DNA of 64,000 nt from an uncultured Tateyamaria sp. Lineage in GTDB: Bacteria; Pseudomonadota; Alphaproteobacteria; Rhodobacterales; Rhodobacteraceae. Shown in pieces: positions 53,035-62,087 of the stretch; position 1 is the stretch's first letter, and each line of letters starts with the position of its first letter. The notes beneath the pieces are model-generated. The model ran no database searches, was not told the DNA's origin, and was given only the letters and a program-made list of their open reading frames with translations. The translations under genes and the position numbers were made by a program. Where the stretch lies: NCBI RefSeq assembly GCF_947503705.1, contig NZ_CANNES010000010.1, positions 62,001 through 126,000 of the forward strand, read 5' to 3'.

Positions 53035-54378
53035 TTAACCCTCGCCCATCAGCATCGGATCAAAGGGATATGTCGTCAGGTTCTCGAACCCGTCTTCGGT
53101 CACCAGCACCTGATCCTCCAGCTTGATCGAGAAATCGCCACCGACTTCACCCACCGAAGCCTCGACACACAGGACCATGCCCGCCTCAAGCGGGTGGTCG
53201 AACGCGCCCGGCACGGCCTTGTCCGGGTAAGCCACAAGGGGCCATTCGTCACAGAGCCCAACGCCGTGCATCAGGCAGCCATATTTCAGAGCCTGGTATT
53301 TGTCATCGAGCCGGTGGCAATTGGCCGTAAGCTCGGGGATCATGACACCGGGTTTGATCATTTGCATGTTGGTCTGGATGTGTTCAACCGCGTGGCGCAT
53401 GGCATAGACCATATCGGGGGGCGGTTTCTGTTCCCCGATCCACCAGCTGCGCGAAATGTCGATGCAGATCCCGTAAGAGCCGATAAGGTCAGTGTCGAAG
53501 GAGATAATCTCGTTGCGCTGGCAGACCCGCCCGCCGCATTCCTGGAACCACGGATTGGTGCGTGGGCCAGAGGCGAGGAGCCGCGTTTCGATCCATTCGC
53601 CGCCCCGCTTGATGTTTTCGGCGTGCAGCACGGCCCAAACGTCGTCTTCGCAGGTCTTGCCGTCGCCCACATTGGCGCGGGCGAAATCCTCCATCGCTTT
53701 GACGGAGGTTTCGCAGGCGTGGTTGGCGCAGCGCATGGCGAGGATTTCATCAGGCCCTTTTACACTGCGCGATTTTTCGGTGACTTCCTCGCCGTCGATG
53801 AGGGTAAAACCCTGCGCCTCCAGAGCGCGCGCGCCGTGCAGCATGATCTTGTCCACGGCCAGGCGCTTGTTGCCGCCGCCATGTTCGGCGATCAGGTCCC
53901 GCACCTCGGCAGAGAGCGGATCGGCAACCTTGTCGGGCCGGTCGCCGGCGGAGAAGTAGAACATCGACGCGCCGGAGCGGACTTCGCGCACCAGCGGGTT
54001 GAAGCCGGAGAGGAAGGGCGCGTTTTTGTAGTCCCAGATCACCATGTAGCCGTCGGCACAAAGCAGCACGGCGCGGAACGGGTTATGCGTGTTCCACAGC
54101 TGCATGTTGGTGCTGTCGGTCGCATAGCGGATGTTGAGCGGGTCAAACATCAAGAGACCGCCAAGGTCACGGTCCACGATATGCTGCGTCAGCCGCTTCC
54201 AGCGGAATTCGCGCATGGCGGCCAGATTGGGCAGTTGCAGCCCCGCTGCGGCCCATTCGTCAAAGGCCAGTTGCGTCGGCCCGATCTCGATCCGGTCGGC
54301 GTCATTTGGGGTGCCGTCGCCGAGCGTTGCACCCCGATTGGGGTCGATTTTGCGGGTTTCGCGGTAGTGCTGGTTCAT
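53035..54378 (-). CDS. dddP: DMSP lyase DddP
   Basis: Cleaves dimethylsulfoniopropionate to dimethyl sulfide and acrylate. It belongs to the M24 metallopeptidase (pita-bread) fold but is not a peptidase. The 447 residues start MNQHYRETRKIDPNRGATLG, as in Roseobacter DddP. Residues known from the Ruegeria enzyme are all at the same numbers here: D295, D297, D307, H371, E406 and E421 (metal ligands), and Y366 and D377 (catalysis), found in ISFDTDLIG, CIDISRSWW, GCLMHGVGLCDEWP, LCVEASVG and LEDQV. ATG 54378 has GAGG upstream. It is divergent from the DUF3445 gene. No acrylate-use gene (acuI, prpE) is next to it. Confidence 0.96.
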   Translation of the reverse strand: MNQHYRETRKIDPNRGATLGDGTPNDADRIEIGPTQLAFDEWAAAGLQLPNLAAMREFRWKRLTQHIVDRDLGGLLMFDPLNIRYATDSTNMQLWNTHNPFRAVLLCADGYMVIWDYKNAPFLSGFNPLVREVRSGASMFYFSAGDRPDKVADPLSAEVRDLIAEHGGGNKRLAVDKIMLHGARALEAQGFTLIDGEEVTEKSRSVKGPDEILAMRCANHACETSVKAMEDFARANVGDGKTCEDDVWAVLHAENIKRGGEWIETRLLASGPRTNPWFQECGGRVCQRNEIISFDTDLIGSYGICIDISRSWWIGEQKPPPDMVYAMRHAVEHIQTNMQMIKPGVMIPELTANCHRLDDKYQALKYGCLMHGVGLCDEWPLVAYPDKAVPGAFDHPLEAGMVLCVEASVGEVGGDFSIKLEDQVLVTEDGFENLTTYPFDPMLMGEG

Positions 54379-54544
54379 GGTGGCCTCGCTGTTTGGATCA
54401 GCGTGGCGCGGAAATTTCCACGATGTTTGCCAGAATGCGACGTGTTTCGGCGTCGTTTTCACGCATGGTTTCGATGGAGTGGAGCGCCGCCCTTGTGCGG
54501 TTTGGTGGGTTTTGGTCCTGCGGTTGATCCGGTAGGTTTGGGAT
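54379..54544. promoter_or_regulatory. Divergent dddP / DUF3445 promoter region
   Basis: The 166-base gap carries two inverted-repeat candidates: a GGAAATTTCC palindrome at 54410-54419, flanked by CGTGG and CCACG, about 32 bases before the dddP ATG; and CGACG / CGTCG around an 8-base spacer at 54438-54455. Either may be an operator controlling one or both genes. No regulator gene is adjacent. Confidence 0.35.
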
Positions 54545-55303
54545 ATGAATGTCATGAAGGCCCCCATTTTACAGCGGCATTTGCCTGCTGACATGCAGGC
54601 TGGCCGGGCGCTGCCGGGCATCCAGCCAGAGCATGGCCCGTGGCTGCGCGTGGATGAAGCCTATGGCGCACAGATGGCGCGGCGGCGCGCGCTGCTGCGA
54701 GATGCGCCGCACCTGGTCCTTTACCAGGAGAACGCGGCCTTGCCCGCGGCACAAGAGCTTTTGGAGGCGGTTCTGACGGAACTGCCGGGCCTTGGATTTG
54801 AGCGTGCGGGCGATGTGGTGACTTGTCCGGATGCCCGTAAGGTGGACGTGTCGTCCACCACCGCGCCGATGGGTCTGCTTGGGGAATTGCTGCAGAACGA
54901 CTTTATCATCATGGAAAAACGCGGCGACGAACACGTGTTGAGCGCCGGTGTGCTATGTTTTCCGGCGTCGTGGCGGTTGAGCGAAAAGGCGGGTCGCCCG
55001 CTGACGGACATACATGTGCCGGTAGAGGAATATACGCCCGAGTTGGCGCGCCGAGTGCAGCGCCTTTTTGACGGGATCCAGGTGGGCCGACCGCTCTGGC
55101 GCTTCAACCAGCTGTGGTACGATGATCCCGAGTTGTTTCAGCCCCGGTCGGCCCGGGACCCGCGCCGCGTGGATGCGACGGAGGCGGGGCCGTTTTACCG
55201 AACCGAGCGGCAGACGCTGCTGCGCCTGCCGATCAGCCGTGCGGTGGTGTTTGCCATCCACACTTACGTTTTGGCCCGGGCGAATGTGCCTGACCTGACC
55301 TGA
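54545..55303 (+). CDS. DUF3445 haem-dependent oxidative demethylase-like protein
   Basis: A 252-residue protein of the DUF3445 family, which includes the haem-dependent oxidative N-demethylases acting on dimethylamine with an electron-transfer partner. Visible blocks: GIQPEHGPWLRVDEAYGAQM, LLGELLQNDFIIMEKRGDEH, VLCFPASWRLSEKAGRPLTD with IHVPVEEY, and FYRTERQTLLRLPISRAVVF with IHTYV. The Cys and His that could bind haem are not assigned here. The partner reductase genes seen in full demethylase operons are not present. Start could be ATG 54545 or 54554. It is divergent from dddP. Confidence 0.85.
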   Translation: MNVMKAPILQRHLPADMQAGRALPGIQPEHGPWLRVDEAYGAQMARRRALLRDAPHLVLYQENAALPAAQELLEAVLTELPGLGFERAGDVVTCPDARKVDVSSTTAPMGLLGELLQNDFIIMEKRGDEHVLSAGVLCFPASWRLSEKAGRPLTDIHVPVEEYTPELARRVQRLFDGIQVGRPLWRFNQLWYDDPELFQPRSARDPRRVDATEAGPFYRTERQTLLRLPISRAVVFAIHTYVLARANVPDLT

Positions 55304-55307
55304 GGAT

Positions 55308-55325
55308 GGCGGATCAAGATCCGCC
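55308..55325. terminator. Hairpin after the DUF3445 gene
   Basis: Perfect GGCGGATC / GATCCGCC stem with an AA loop between convergent genes, followed by TTA. It probably ends transcription from both sides. Confidence 0.5.
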
Positions 55326-55338
55326 TTACGGGGATGCG

Positions 55339-55782
55339 TCAGCCGCCCGCCCAGGCGTCGTCGATCACCACATGGGGCTGGCCGTCTGATGTGGCCCGCA
55401 ACGTCGTGCCATTTGCCTCGACCACGCAATTTACCTGTTGGCGATAGGCCGAGAAGTGCCGCGAGGTGACCACGTCTACCGGTGCGTCAAAGCGCAAGGT
55501 GAGCGCATGGCGCCCCTTGGCCATTTGGCGCGCGGCCTTGACGTGGCCGACAAAGCGGTGGCCCAGATAGCGGCCTTTGATCCGCTGACCGGGGGTATAG
55601 CTGTGCTGGCCGCTGTCGTGGGCGCGGGCAGACAATGTGTTCCAGTCGCGGGCGCCCCATTGGTGGGCCACTGCCTCAAGCGCCTGCGCATGAGAGCAAG
55701 GGGTGCCAGAGGCTGCAAGCGCGGCGCGCAACCGTTTGGCCTGCGCCTTGAGCGCTGCGCGTGAGGGAAGGGGGATGTCCAT
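55339..55782 (-). CDS. Glyoxalase-related (Glyoxalase_8-like) domain protein
   Basis: A 147-residue protein. The N-terminal part, ALKAQAKRLRAALAASGTPC followed by SHAQALEAVAHQWGARDWNT, matches the small helical domain annotated as glyoxalase-related, common in Rhodobacteraceae. The C-terminal part (IKGRYLGHRFVGHVKAARQM, LRFDAPVDVVTSRHFSAYRQ) is beta-rich and could be an RNA/ligand-binding barrel. No glyoxalase active site is seen. Function unknown. Confidence 0.7.
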   Translation of the reverse strand: MDIPLPSRAALKAQAKRLRAALAASGTPCSHAQALEAVAHQWGARDWNTLSARAHDSGQHSYTPGQRIKGRYLGHRFVGHVKAARQMAKGRHALTLRFDAPVDVVTSRHFSAYRQQVNCVVEANGTTLRATSDGQPHVVIDDAWAGG

Positions 55783-56004
55783 ATCCGTCTCCTGATCCGG
55801 TCGCGTGGAATTGCCTGATCGGGTCTCCGCATTGCCGGGGCTGCGACCTTGAGGAATGGGGTCGGAACGTCAGGCTTCACCAGTTGCGGAGGGCAGGGGC
55901 CTGAACCCTATGGCGGTCAATTAGGGGCGCAGGTCGGACAATGCAACCGGTGCAAGCGGTAGCCGTGCGCGCCTGTTGCAGAACTGCATAGGTGCATCCC
56001 CGTA

Positions 56005-56026
56005 AGGCGTACCTATCGGTACGCCT
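56005..56026 (-). terminator. Hairpin after the lytic transglycosylase gene
   Basis: AGGCGTACC pairs perfectly with GGTACGCCT around a TATC loop, just 3' of the minus-strand gene at 56034. The downstream tract is not clearly T-rich. Confidence 0.5.
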
Positions 56027-56033
56027 CGCGTTT

Positions 56034-56834
56034 TCAGCCGTCGATGCGGGCCGCCATGATAGCGATGGCTTGCTGGTAGACGGTGGCTGCGTTCCACTGC
56101 TTGATCACGGCAAAGTTCGGCTCACCTTCCTGATAGCCGCGCCCGGGTTTCCACCCTTTTTGGCGCAGGAAATTGGCGGTTGAGGCCAGCGCATCGGTCT
56201 GGTTGTAGAAATCCACCCGTCCGTCGCCATTGGCATCCACGCCGTATTTCAGAGCATTGCCGGGCAGGAACTGGGTATGCCCCAACTCGCCATGTTTGGC
56301 CCCTTTGGTTGTTGGGGTAATCGCCCCCTGATCCACCAGCTTCAGCGCGCCGATAGCATGCGGTTTGAAGAAATCCGACCGGCGGCAATCATAGGTCAGC
56401 GTCACGATGGCCGAGACCACCGAACTGTCGCCCATAAAGCCGCCAAAGGCGGTTTCCATCCCGTGGATCGCGATGATGACCCCGGCGGGTACGCCATATT
56501 GCCGCTCAAGTGCGGCATAGAAATCGGGGTTGCGCGCCTTTCGTTTGCGGCCTTGGGCCACAATCGTGTCCGCCCCGCGGATCTGCATGAACTTGGGCAG
56601 GGAGTAGCGGAAGGACTTTTGGTTTCGATCCGCCGCGATGGTGCGGGTGGCATAGCTGGACTGTGCGAGCGCATCGAGACCGCGCCGTTTTACGCCTGCG
56701 CGCTTTGCCTCTTTGGCAAAGCCCGCTTTCCAGCCCTCGAACCCTGCGCCGGTATTGCCGCATTGGGCATGCGCCGTGCCGGTGATCGCGGCGCAGAGCA
56801 TGGCCGCACCCCACAGTTTAAACGCTTTCATCAT
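56034..56834 (-). CDS. Lytic murein transglycosylase (MltB-like)
   Basis: A 266-residue periplasmic enzyme that cleaves peptidoglycan glycan strands to 1,6-anhydro ends. Signal peptide MKAFKLWGAAMLCAAITGTA is followed by the MltB-type (SLT_2) domain: RNQKSFRYSLPKFMQIRGAD, IIAIHGMETAFGGFMGDSSV with the catalytic Glu in GMET, and HTQFLPGNALKYGVDANGDG. The size is typical of the short Rhodobacteraceae form. Either ATG 56834 or 56831 may be used. Function likely in cell-wall turnover. Confidence 0.88.
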   Translation of the reverse strand: MMKAFKLWGAAMLCAAITGTAHAQCGNTGAGFEGWKAGFAKEAKRAGVKRRGLDALAQSSYATRTIAADRNQKSFRYSLPKFMQIRGADTIVAQGRKRKARNPDFYAALERQYGVPAGVIIAIHGMETAFGGFMGDSSVVSAIVTLTYDCRRSDFFKPHAIGALKLVDQGAITPTTKGAKHGELGHTQFLPGNALKYGVDANGDGRVDFYNQTDALASTANFLRQKGWKPGRGYQEGEPNFAVIKQWNAATVYQQAIAIMAARIDG

Positions 56835-56910
56835 GCTAACTCCCGTTTCTGTCGGTGTGCAGTGTAGCGCGGGCCCCGCGCCAATGCCAATTTCGTAACG
56901 CCGTGGGGCT

Positions 56911-56988
56911 TTAACCGAAGATCAGTTGCAAGCCCGACAGCGTGATGGCGAGGCCACAGATCACCTGGCAAAATCTGGGATAGGTCAT
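56911..56988 (-). CDS. Possible 25-residue hydrophobic peptide
   Basis: A short open frame in the gap between the transglycosylase and the next secreted-protein gene, encoding a 25-residue hydrophobic peptide of one possible helix (VICGLAITLSGLQLIFG at the end). GAGG lies 9 bases before the ATG. Evidence is thin: no homologue is recognised and chance is possible. Confidence 0.2.
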   Translation of the reverse strand: MTYPRFCQVICGLAITLSGLQLIFG

Positions 56989-57022
56989 GGGCGTGGCCTC
57001 GTGAGACCATCGGTATGTGTCA

Positions 57023-57748
57023 TCAATTCGCCACGCGGTTCAACGGCGCACAATGCAGTCCAAGCCCCACGATACGGCGCCGATTGCCCGAGCCGTCAGT
57101 ATGGCGTACCTGTACGCCGTAGGCGACTTGCCCGTTCGGGCACCGCTGCATCGTTTCCCAACGACCGCTGCAATTTGGCCGACGATCCACATCGAACCAG
57201 GTCCGCCCGCATGTCCGAAGATAGTGACCGTCGCGCGGCACGGCGGCGTATTGCGTCAACCGGTCAGGTTTTGGCACCACGGCATATTGCGCGCCGTCTT
57301 CCATGCAGGGGCCAAAGTCGCCTTCAACGCGAATCCCTTTGACCTTTGAGCGGTCGCTGTTCATGCACACCTGGATGGCATTCACAAAGATGCCCTCGGC
57401 CCAACTGACGGTGCCTGCGTAATCCGGGTCGATTGAGCCGTCGCTTGTGCCGCATTCCTCCAGGGCCTGGGTCGGGTTGTCTGCGCCTGCAAAATGCACC
57501 CTGATCTGGCAAGGGGCATCGCGCCGTTCATCAATGCTCAACCCGGTCAGAAAACCGTTGCGCCGCAGGATGTTGGAGCGCAGCAACGTTGAGCGCCCGG
57601 CGGCCCGGCCGGAGATGGCGGTGTTTTGGACCGGGACGCCCAGTCGATAATACTGGTAGTCCGCTAGCTCTGCGGTTTGGGCGCTGGCAGCCGTGCCCAC
57701 CAGCGCCAGCGCGCAGGTGATCAGTGCGGTTTTGAAAATTGCGAACAT
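57023..57748 (-). CDS. Secreted two-repeat protein (VOMI/beta-prism-like)
   Basis: A 241-residue secreted protein: signal peptide MFAIFKTALITCALALVGTA and a mature part with eight Cys. The two halves share a pattern of hydrophobic strands ending NAIQVCMNSDRSKVKGIRVE in the first and YGVQVRHTDGSGNRRRIVGL in the second, resembling beta-prism proteins related to vitelline membrane outer layer protein I. This is motif similarity only. Probably periplasmic or extracellular; the function is unknown. Confidence 0.72.
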   Translation of the reverse strand: MFAIFKTALITCALALVGTAASAQTAELADYQYYRLGVPVQNTAISGRAAGRSTLLRSNILRRNGFLTGLSIDERRDAPCQIRVHFAGADNPTQALEECGTSDGSIDPDYAGTVSWAEGIFVNAIQVCMNSDRSKVKGIRVEGDFGPCMEDGAQYAVVPKPDRLTQYAAVPRDGHYLRTCGRTWFDVDRRPNCSGRWETMQRCPNGQVAYGVQVRHTDGSGNRRRIVGLGLHCAPLNRVAN

Positions 57749-57883
57749 GGAAAAACTCCCTCAAAAATCATGCTGAACTGTGTCGGCGAGAGTTGCGCAT
57801 TTCCGAGGGGGCGCACAGTCTGGAATACCATGCCTTTTGCGGCTGTCGATGAGGGCCTCGCGGGCGAATGGGGCAGTGTGGGT

Positions 57884-58297
57884 CTAGTTGCGGCCCATCG
57901 CGTCAAAGCCCTCGAGCGCTTTCATCCCTTCCATAAAGTCGGCCTGACGCTGCAATGCGATTGTGCCTGCATTGAACGGTGTGATGGCCGTTGCGCGCTC
58001 TTCCTTGGGGGCGGAGGCGATCATGGCCTGGTGCATACCCTGCGGAGCAAAAGCGGACATCGCGCCATACCCCATCACTGCAATAAGGATTGGCAGACCA
58101 TAGCGAAAGGTTGGAATATCCCAGACCGAACCGATCAGGTCGGAGAGGTTGATGCCGCCCGTGTTGCGGCGCAGCGTCTTGAGGTCGGCCATGCGCTCGG
58201 GCGCAAGGCTTGGGTCTGTGGCGTGGGGGCGTTGCGCCGCCGTTTTGGCCTGGATGCGCGCCAGTCGAGCTTCAAACTCGGATTGTCCGTCAGACAT
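57884..58297 (-). CDS. Small membrane protein of unknown function
   Basis: A 137-residue protein with a polar N-terminus (QSEFEARLARIQAKTAAQRP), one central membrane helix (YGLPILIAVMGYGAMSAFA) and a polar C-terminus (IALQRQADFMEGMKALEGFD). No family is recognised. The N-terminal heptad-like stretch could form a short coiled coil. It follows glnA on the same strand, after the glnA terminator and with a 140-base gap. Confidence 0.65.
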   Translation of the reverse strand: MSDGQSEFEARLARIQAKTAAQRPHATDPSLAPERMADLKTLRRNTGGINLSDLIGSVWDIPTFRYGLPILIAVMGYGAMSAFAPQGMHQAMIASAPKEERATAITPFNAGTIALQRQADFMEGMKALEGFDAMGRN

Positions 58298-58387
58298 GTC
58301 TGTTCTCTCTTTGCTGCCCTGCCGTCGGGTAGAGAAAACAACTTGGGCGAGAAAATGGCGGCAGACCGTTCAGGAAAGACCTGCATG

Positions 58388-58416
58388 AAAAAAGGGCGCC
58401 CCGAAGAGCGCCCTTT
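58388..58416 (-). terminator. Intrinsic terminator of glnBA
   Basis: AAAGGGCGC pairs with GCGCCCTTT around an 8-base loop; on the minus strand a T-run follows. It sits about 22 bases after the glnA stop. Confidence 0.75.
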
Positions 58417-58437
58417 CAAAAATCTGCCGAAGGGAGA

Positions 58438-59841
58438 TCAGCAGCTGTAATACATGCCGAACTCGACCGGGTGAGGCGTGTGCTCGTATGTTTCGATCTC
58501 TTCCATCTTCAGCTCGATATAGCCTTCGATCTGGTCTTTGGTGAACACGTCACCGGCCAGCAGGAAGTCCATGTCGGCTTGCAGCTCTTCCATTGCTTCG
58601 CGCAGGGAGCCGCAGACGGTTGGGATGTCGGCCAGCTCTTCGGCGGGCAGATCATAGAGGTTCTTGTCCATCGCCTCGCCGGGATCGATCTTGTTGTTGA
58701 TGCCGTCCAGGCCGGCCATCAGCAGTGCGGCAAAGCAAAGGTACGGGTTGGCCGCAGGATCGGGGAAACGGGCCTCGACGCGCTTGGCTTTGGGCGATTC
58801 TGTCCATGGGATCCGAACGCAGCCCGAACGGTTGCGGGCCGAATAGGCGCGCAGCACGGGGGCTTCGAACCCTGGGATCAGACGCTTGTAGCTGTTGGTC
58901 GCGGGGTTGGTGAAGGCGTTGAGCGCCTTGGCGTGCTTGAGGATACCGCCGATGAAATACAGCGCTTCCTGGCTCAGGTCCGCATATTTGTCACCTGCAA
59001 AAACGGGCTTGCCGTCTTTCCAGATCGACATGTTCACGTGCATGCCGGTGCCGTTGTCGCCCGCGATGGGCTTGGGCATGAACGTCGCCGATTTGCCGTA
59101 GGCAGCGGCCACGTTGTGGATGACGTATTTGTATTTTTGAAGCTCGTCGGCCTGTTTGGTCAGACTGTCAAAGATCAGGCCCAGTTCGTGCTGACAGGAC
59201 GCCACTTCGTGGTGGTGCTTGTCGACCTTCATACCCAGACGCTTCATGGTCGAGAGCATCTCGGAGCGCAGGTCCTGGCTTTCGTCCGTGGGGTTTACGG
59301 GGAAATAGCCGCCCTTGACGCCGGGACGGTGGCCCATGTTGCCCATCTCGTACTCGGTGTCGGTGTTCCAGGACGCGTCTGTCGCGTCAACTTCGTAGGA
59401 CACCTTGTTGATGCTGTTGGAATAACGCACGTCGTCAAACAGGAAGAATTCTGCCTCGGGGCCCATATAGGCCACGTCACCGATACCGGTGGATTTCAGG
59501 TATGCTTCGGCCTTTTCGGCGGTGCCGCGCGGGTCACGATCATAGGCCTCGCCTGTGTCGGGCTCAACGATGGAGCAGTGCACGCAGATCGTTTTTTCGG
59601 CATAGAACGGATCGACATAGGCGCTGTCCTGGTCGGGCATCAGCTTCATGTCGGAGGCTTCGATGGATTTCCAGCCCGCGATGGAGGAGCCGTCAAACAT
59701 GAAGCCTTCTTCGAGGAAATCTTCGTCGACCTGATCGGCCATGACGGTAACGTGCTGCAGCTTGCCACGGGGGTCGGTGAAACGGATGTCGACGTATTCG
59801 GCATCTTCTGCCTTGATCATGTCGAGAACGGGGTTTGCCAT
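58438..59841 (-). CDS. glnA: Glutamine synthetase type I
   Basis: Assimilates ammonia by ATP-dependent amidation of glutamate; dodecamer. 467 residues with GMFDGSS-like [19 protein letters not shown], the metal/glutamate region [35 protein letters not shown], the ATP motif [20 protein letters not shown], and the adenylylation Tyr in [14 protein letters not shown]. That Tyr marks the GSI-beta form controlled by GlnE. It lies 33 bases after glnB on the same strand and shares its promoter. A terminator follows. Confidence 0.97.
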   Translation of the reverse strand: MANPVLDMIKAEDAEYVDIRFTDPRGKLQHVTVMADQVDEDFLEEGFMFDGSSIAGWKSIEASDMKLMPDQDSAYVDPFYAEKTICVHCSIVEPDTGEAYDRDPRGTAEKAEAYLKSTGIGDVAYMGPEAEFFLFDDVRYSNSINKVSYEVDATDASWNTDTEYEMGNMGHRPGVKGGYFPVNPTDESQDLRSEMLSTMKRLGMKVDKHHHEVASCQHELGLIFDSLTKQADELQKYKYVIHNVAAAYGKSATFMPKPIAGDNGTGMHVNMSIWKDGKPVFAGDKYADLSQEALYFIGGILKHAKALNAFTNPATNSYKRLIPGFEAPVLRAYSARNRSGCVRIPWTESPKAKRVEARFPDPAANPYLCFAALLMAGLDGINNKIDPGEAMDKNLYDLPAEELADIPTVCGSLREAMEELQADMDFLLAGDVFTKDQIEGYIELKMEEIETYEHTPHPVEFGMYYSC

Positions 59842-59874
59842 TTCTGGGTAGTCCTTCCTGTCTTTTCAGTTTGG

Positions 59875-60324
<450 letters not shown>

Positions 60325-60386
60325 TCAGATTGTGGGCGATCCGCCTAAAAAGTAATCAAAAGTGAATCGCGAGGGGTGTTGCAGAG

Positions 60387-62087
60387 ATGACAGAGCTTTT
60401 GACTGCCGCCCAGATGCGTGCCGTCGAACAGGCCGCCATCGGTTCCGGCGCGGTCACGGGCCTGGAGTTGATGGAGCGTGCAGGCGCAGGTGTGGTTGAG
60501 GCCGTGTTCAAGGAATGGCCGGACCTGTCGGATGGCACCCACCGTGCCGTCGTGCTGTGTGGCCCTGGCAACAATGGGGGCGACGGGTTTGTCGTGGCCC
60601 GCCTGTTGGCGGAATGTGGTTGGTCGGTCGAGGTTTTTTTATTCGGTGATGCCGACAATCTTCCGCCGGACGCAAAAACAAACCATGACCGCTGGCGCAG
60701 ATTGGGCGATGTGGCATCCCTGACAGTAAACGCGCTTGAGGCGTCCCAAGCGGTTCTTGATCCCGGCCCGAAGCGTGATGGGGTCATTATCGACGCCGTC
60801 TTTGGCACTGGCTTGGCCCGCCCGGTAGAAGGTGATTTGGCGCGCTGCCTTGGTTTTGCGCGGTCTGCCGTGCCGCTGTGCGTTTTGCGCTATGTCGCGG
60901 TCGACGTTCAAAGCGGGGTGTGCGCGGACAGCGGCAAGCTGTTGATGTCCGAGAATGGCCAATGCCCTCACGACTTTGCGGCCGACCTTGTGGTGTCGTT
61001 TCACCGAGCCAAGGTGGGGCACTACCTTGGGTCTTCGCCGCGGCAGAGCGCGACTTTGAGCGTCGCAGATATCGGTTTGGACGCCGTCCAACAAACGTAT
61101 GTGGCCCACGATTTGGGTACGCTTCTGTCGCAAGGGGCAGATGGGCTTCGAGCCTCCTTGGCGCGTGAAGCTGGTATCATTTCAACGCGAGGCGCTCACC
61201 TTCAAGTTGTGACTTTGGTCGATGGGTATGACGCTTTGCTGAACAAGGCCGAGGTGGGCGGTACCCAGAAATTCGATCACGGCCATGCGCTGGTCTTGAG
61301 TGGCGGACCGGGGCGCACGGGTGCCGCGCGGCTGGCAGCGCGTGGTGCCTTGCGGATCGGGGCGGGTCTGGTGACGGTAGGCGTGCCGCCCGCGGCGCAG
61401 ATGGAGGTGGCGAGCCACATCACAGCGCTGATGCTGGCGCGGGTCGCGGATGGCGAAGGTCTTGCCATGGTTCTGGCTGATGATCGGATCAACGCCCTAT
61501 GTTTGGGGCCAGGTTTGGGCCTTGGTGATCATGCTGCGGACCTGATCGACACGGTACTGGGCGGAGGACACCTTCGCCCTACCCGCCACGTGGTCTTTGA
61601 TGCGGATGCGTTGACCTTGATTGCGCAGGATAGCGACCGGATGAAGGCGTTGAACGCATATGCTGTCCTGACACCGCACGGAGGGGAATTTGCCCGGTTG
61701 TTTCCGGATATTTCGGACAGGCTTGCCGATTTGCCGAAACAAGGCCCGGCCTATTCCAAGGTTGATGCGACACGTGATGCGGCGGCGCGCTGCGGGGCGA
61801 TTGTTCTGTTAAAGGGGCCAGATACAGTCATTGCGCACCCGGATGGTCGTGCATCAGTCCATGCGGCGGTCCATGACCGGGCCGCGCCGTGGCTCGCTAC
61901 AGCCGGAGCCGGGGATGTTTTGGCCGGGTTCATCACGGGGCTTTTGGCGCGCGGCTTCGATCCGATGGCGGCCTGTGAAACAGCCGCGTGGTTGCATGTG
62001 GAATGCGCGCGGGCCTTTGGCCCGGGCCTGATTGCCGAGGATTTGCCCGAGACGTTGCCGCAGGTTTTGCGTGCGCTGATCGCTTAA
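60387..62087 (+). CDS. nnr: Bifunctional NAD(P)H-hydrate epimerase/dehydratase
   Basis: Repairs hydrated NAD(P)H. The 566-residue protein fuses an N-terminal epimerase (YjeF_N) with a C-terminal ADP-dependent dehydratase (YjeF_C, ribokinase-like fold). N-terminal part: LTAAQMRAVEQAAIGSGAVT and VLCGPGNNGGDGFVVARLLA, then IIDAVFGTGLARPV. C-terminal part: ALVLSGGPGRTGAARLAARG, CLGPGLGLGDHAADLID, VLTPHGGEFARLFPD and the active-site WLATAGAGDVLAGFITGLLA. It overlaps the convergent Hint gene by four bases. Confidence 0.95.
   Translation: MTELLTAAQMRAVEQAAIGSGAVTGLELMERAGAGVVEAVFKEWPDLSDGTHRAVVLCGPGNNGGDGFVVARLLAECGWSVEVFLFGDADNLPPDAKTNHDRWRRLGDVASLTVNALEASQAVLDPGPKRDGVIIDAVFGTGLARPVEGDLARCLGFARSAVPLCVLRYVAVDVQSGVCADSGKLLMSENGQCPHDFAADLVVSFHRAKVGHYLGSSPRQSATLSVADIGLDAVQQTYVAHDLGTLLSQGADGLRASLAREAGIISTRGAHLQVVTLVDGYDALLNKAEVGGTQKFDHGHALVLSGGPGRTGAARLAARGALRIGAGLVTVGVPPAAQMEVASHITALMLARVADGEGLAMVLADDRINALCLGPGLGLGDHAADLIDTVLGGGHLRPTRHVVFDADALTLIAQDSDRMKALNAYAVLTPHGGEFARLFPDISDRLADLPKQGPAYSKVDATRDAAARCGAIVLLKGPDTVIAHPDGRASVHAAVHDRAAPWLATAGAGDVLAGFITGLLARGFDPMAACETAAWLHVECARAFGPGLIAEDLPETLPQVLRALIA

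Noticed and set aside
55783-56004. Possible small stable RNA (such as SRP RNA) in the gap before the transglycosylase
   Set aside because: The conserved SRP core (GGTCCGGAAGGAAGCAGC-like) is absent and no other stable RNA fold was recognised.
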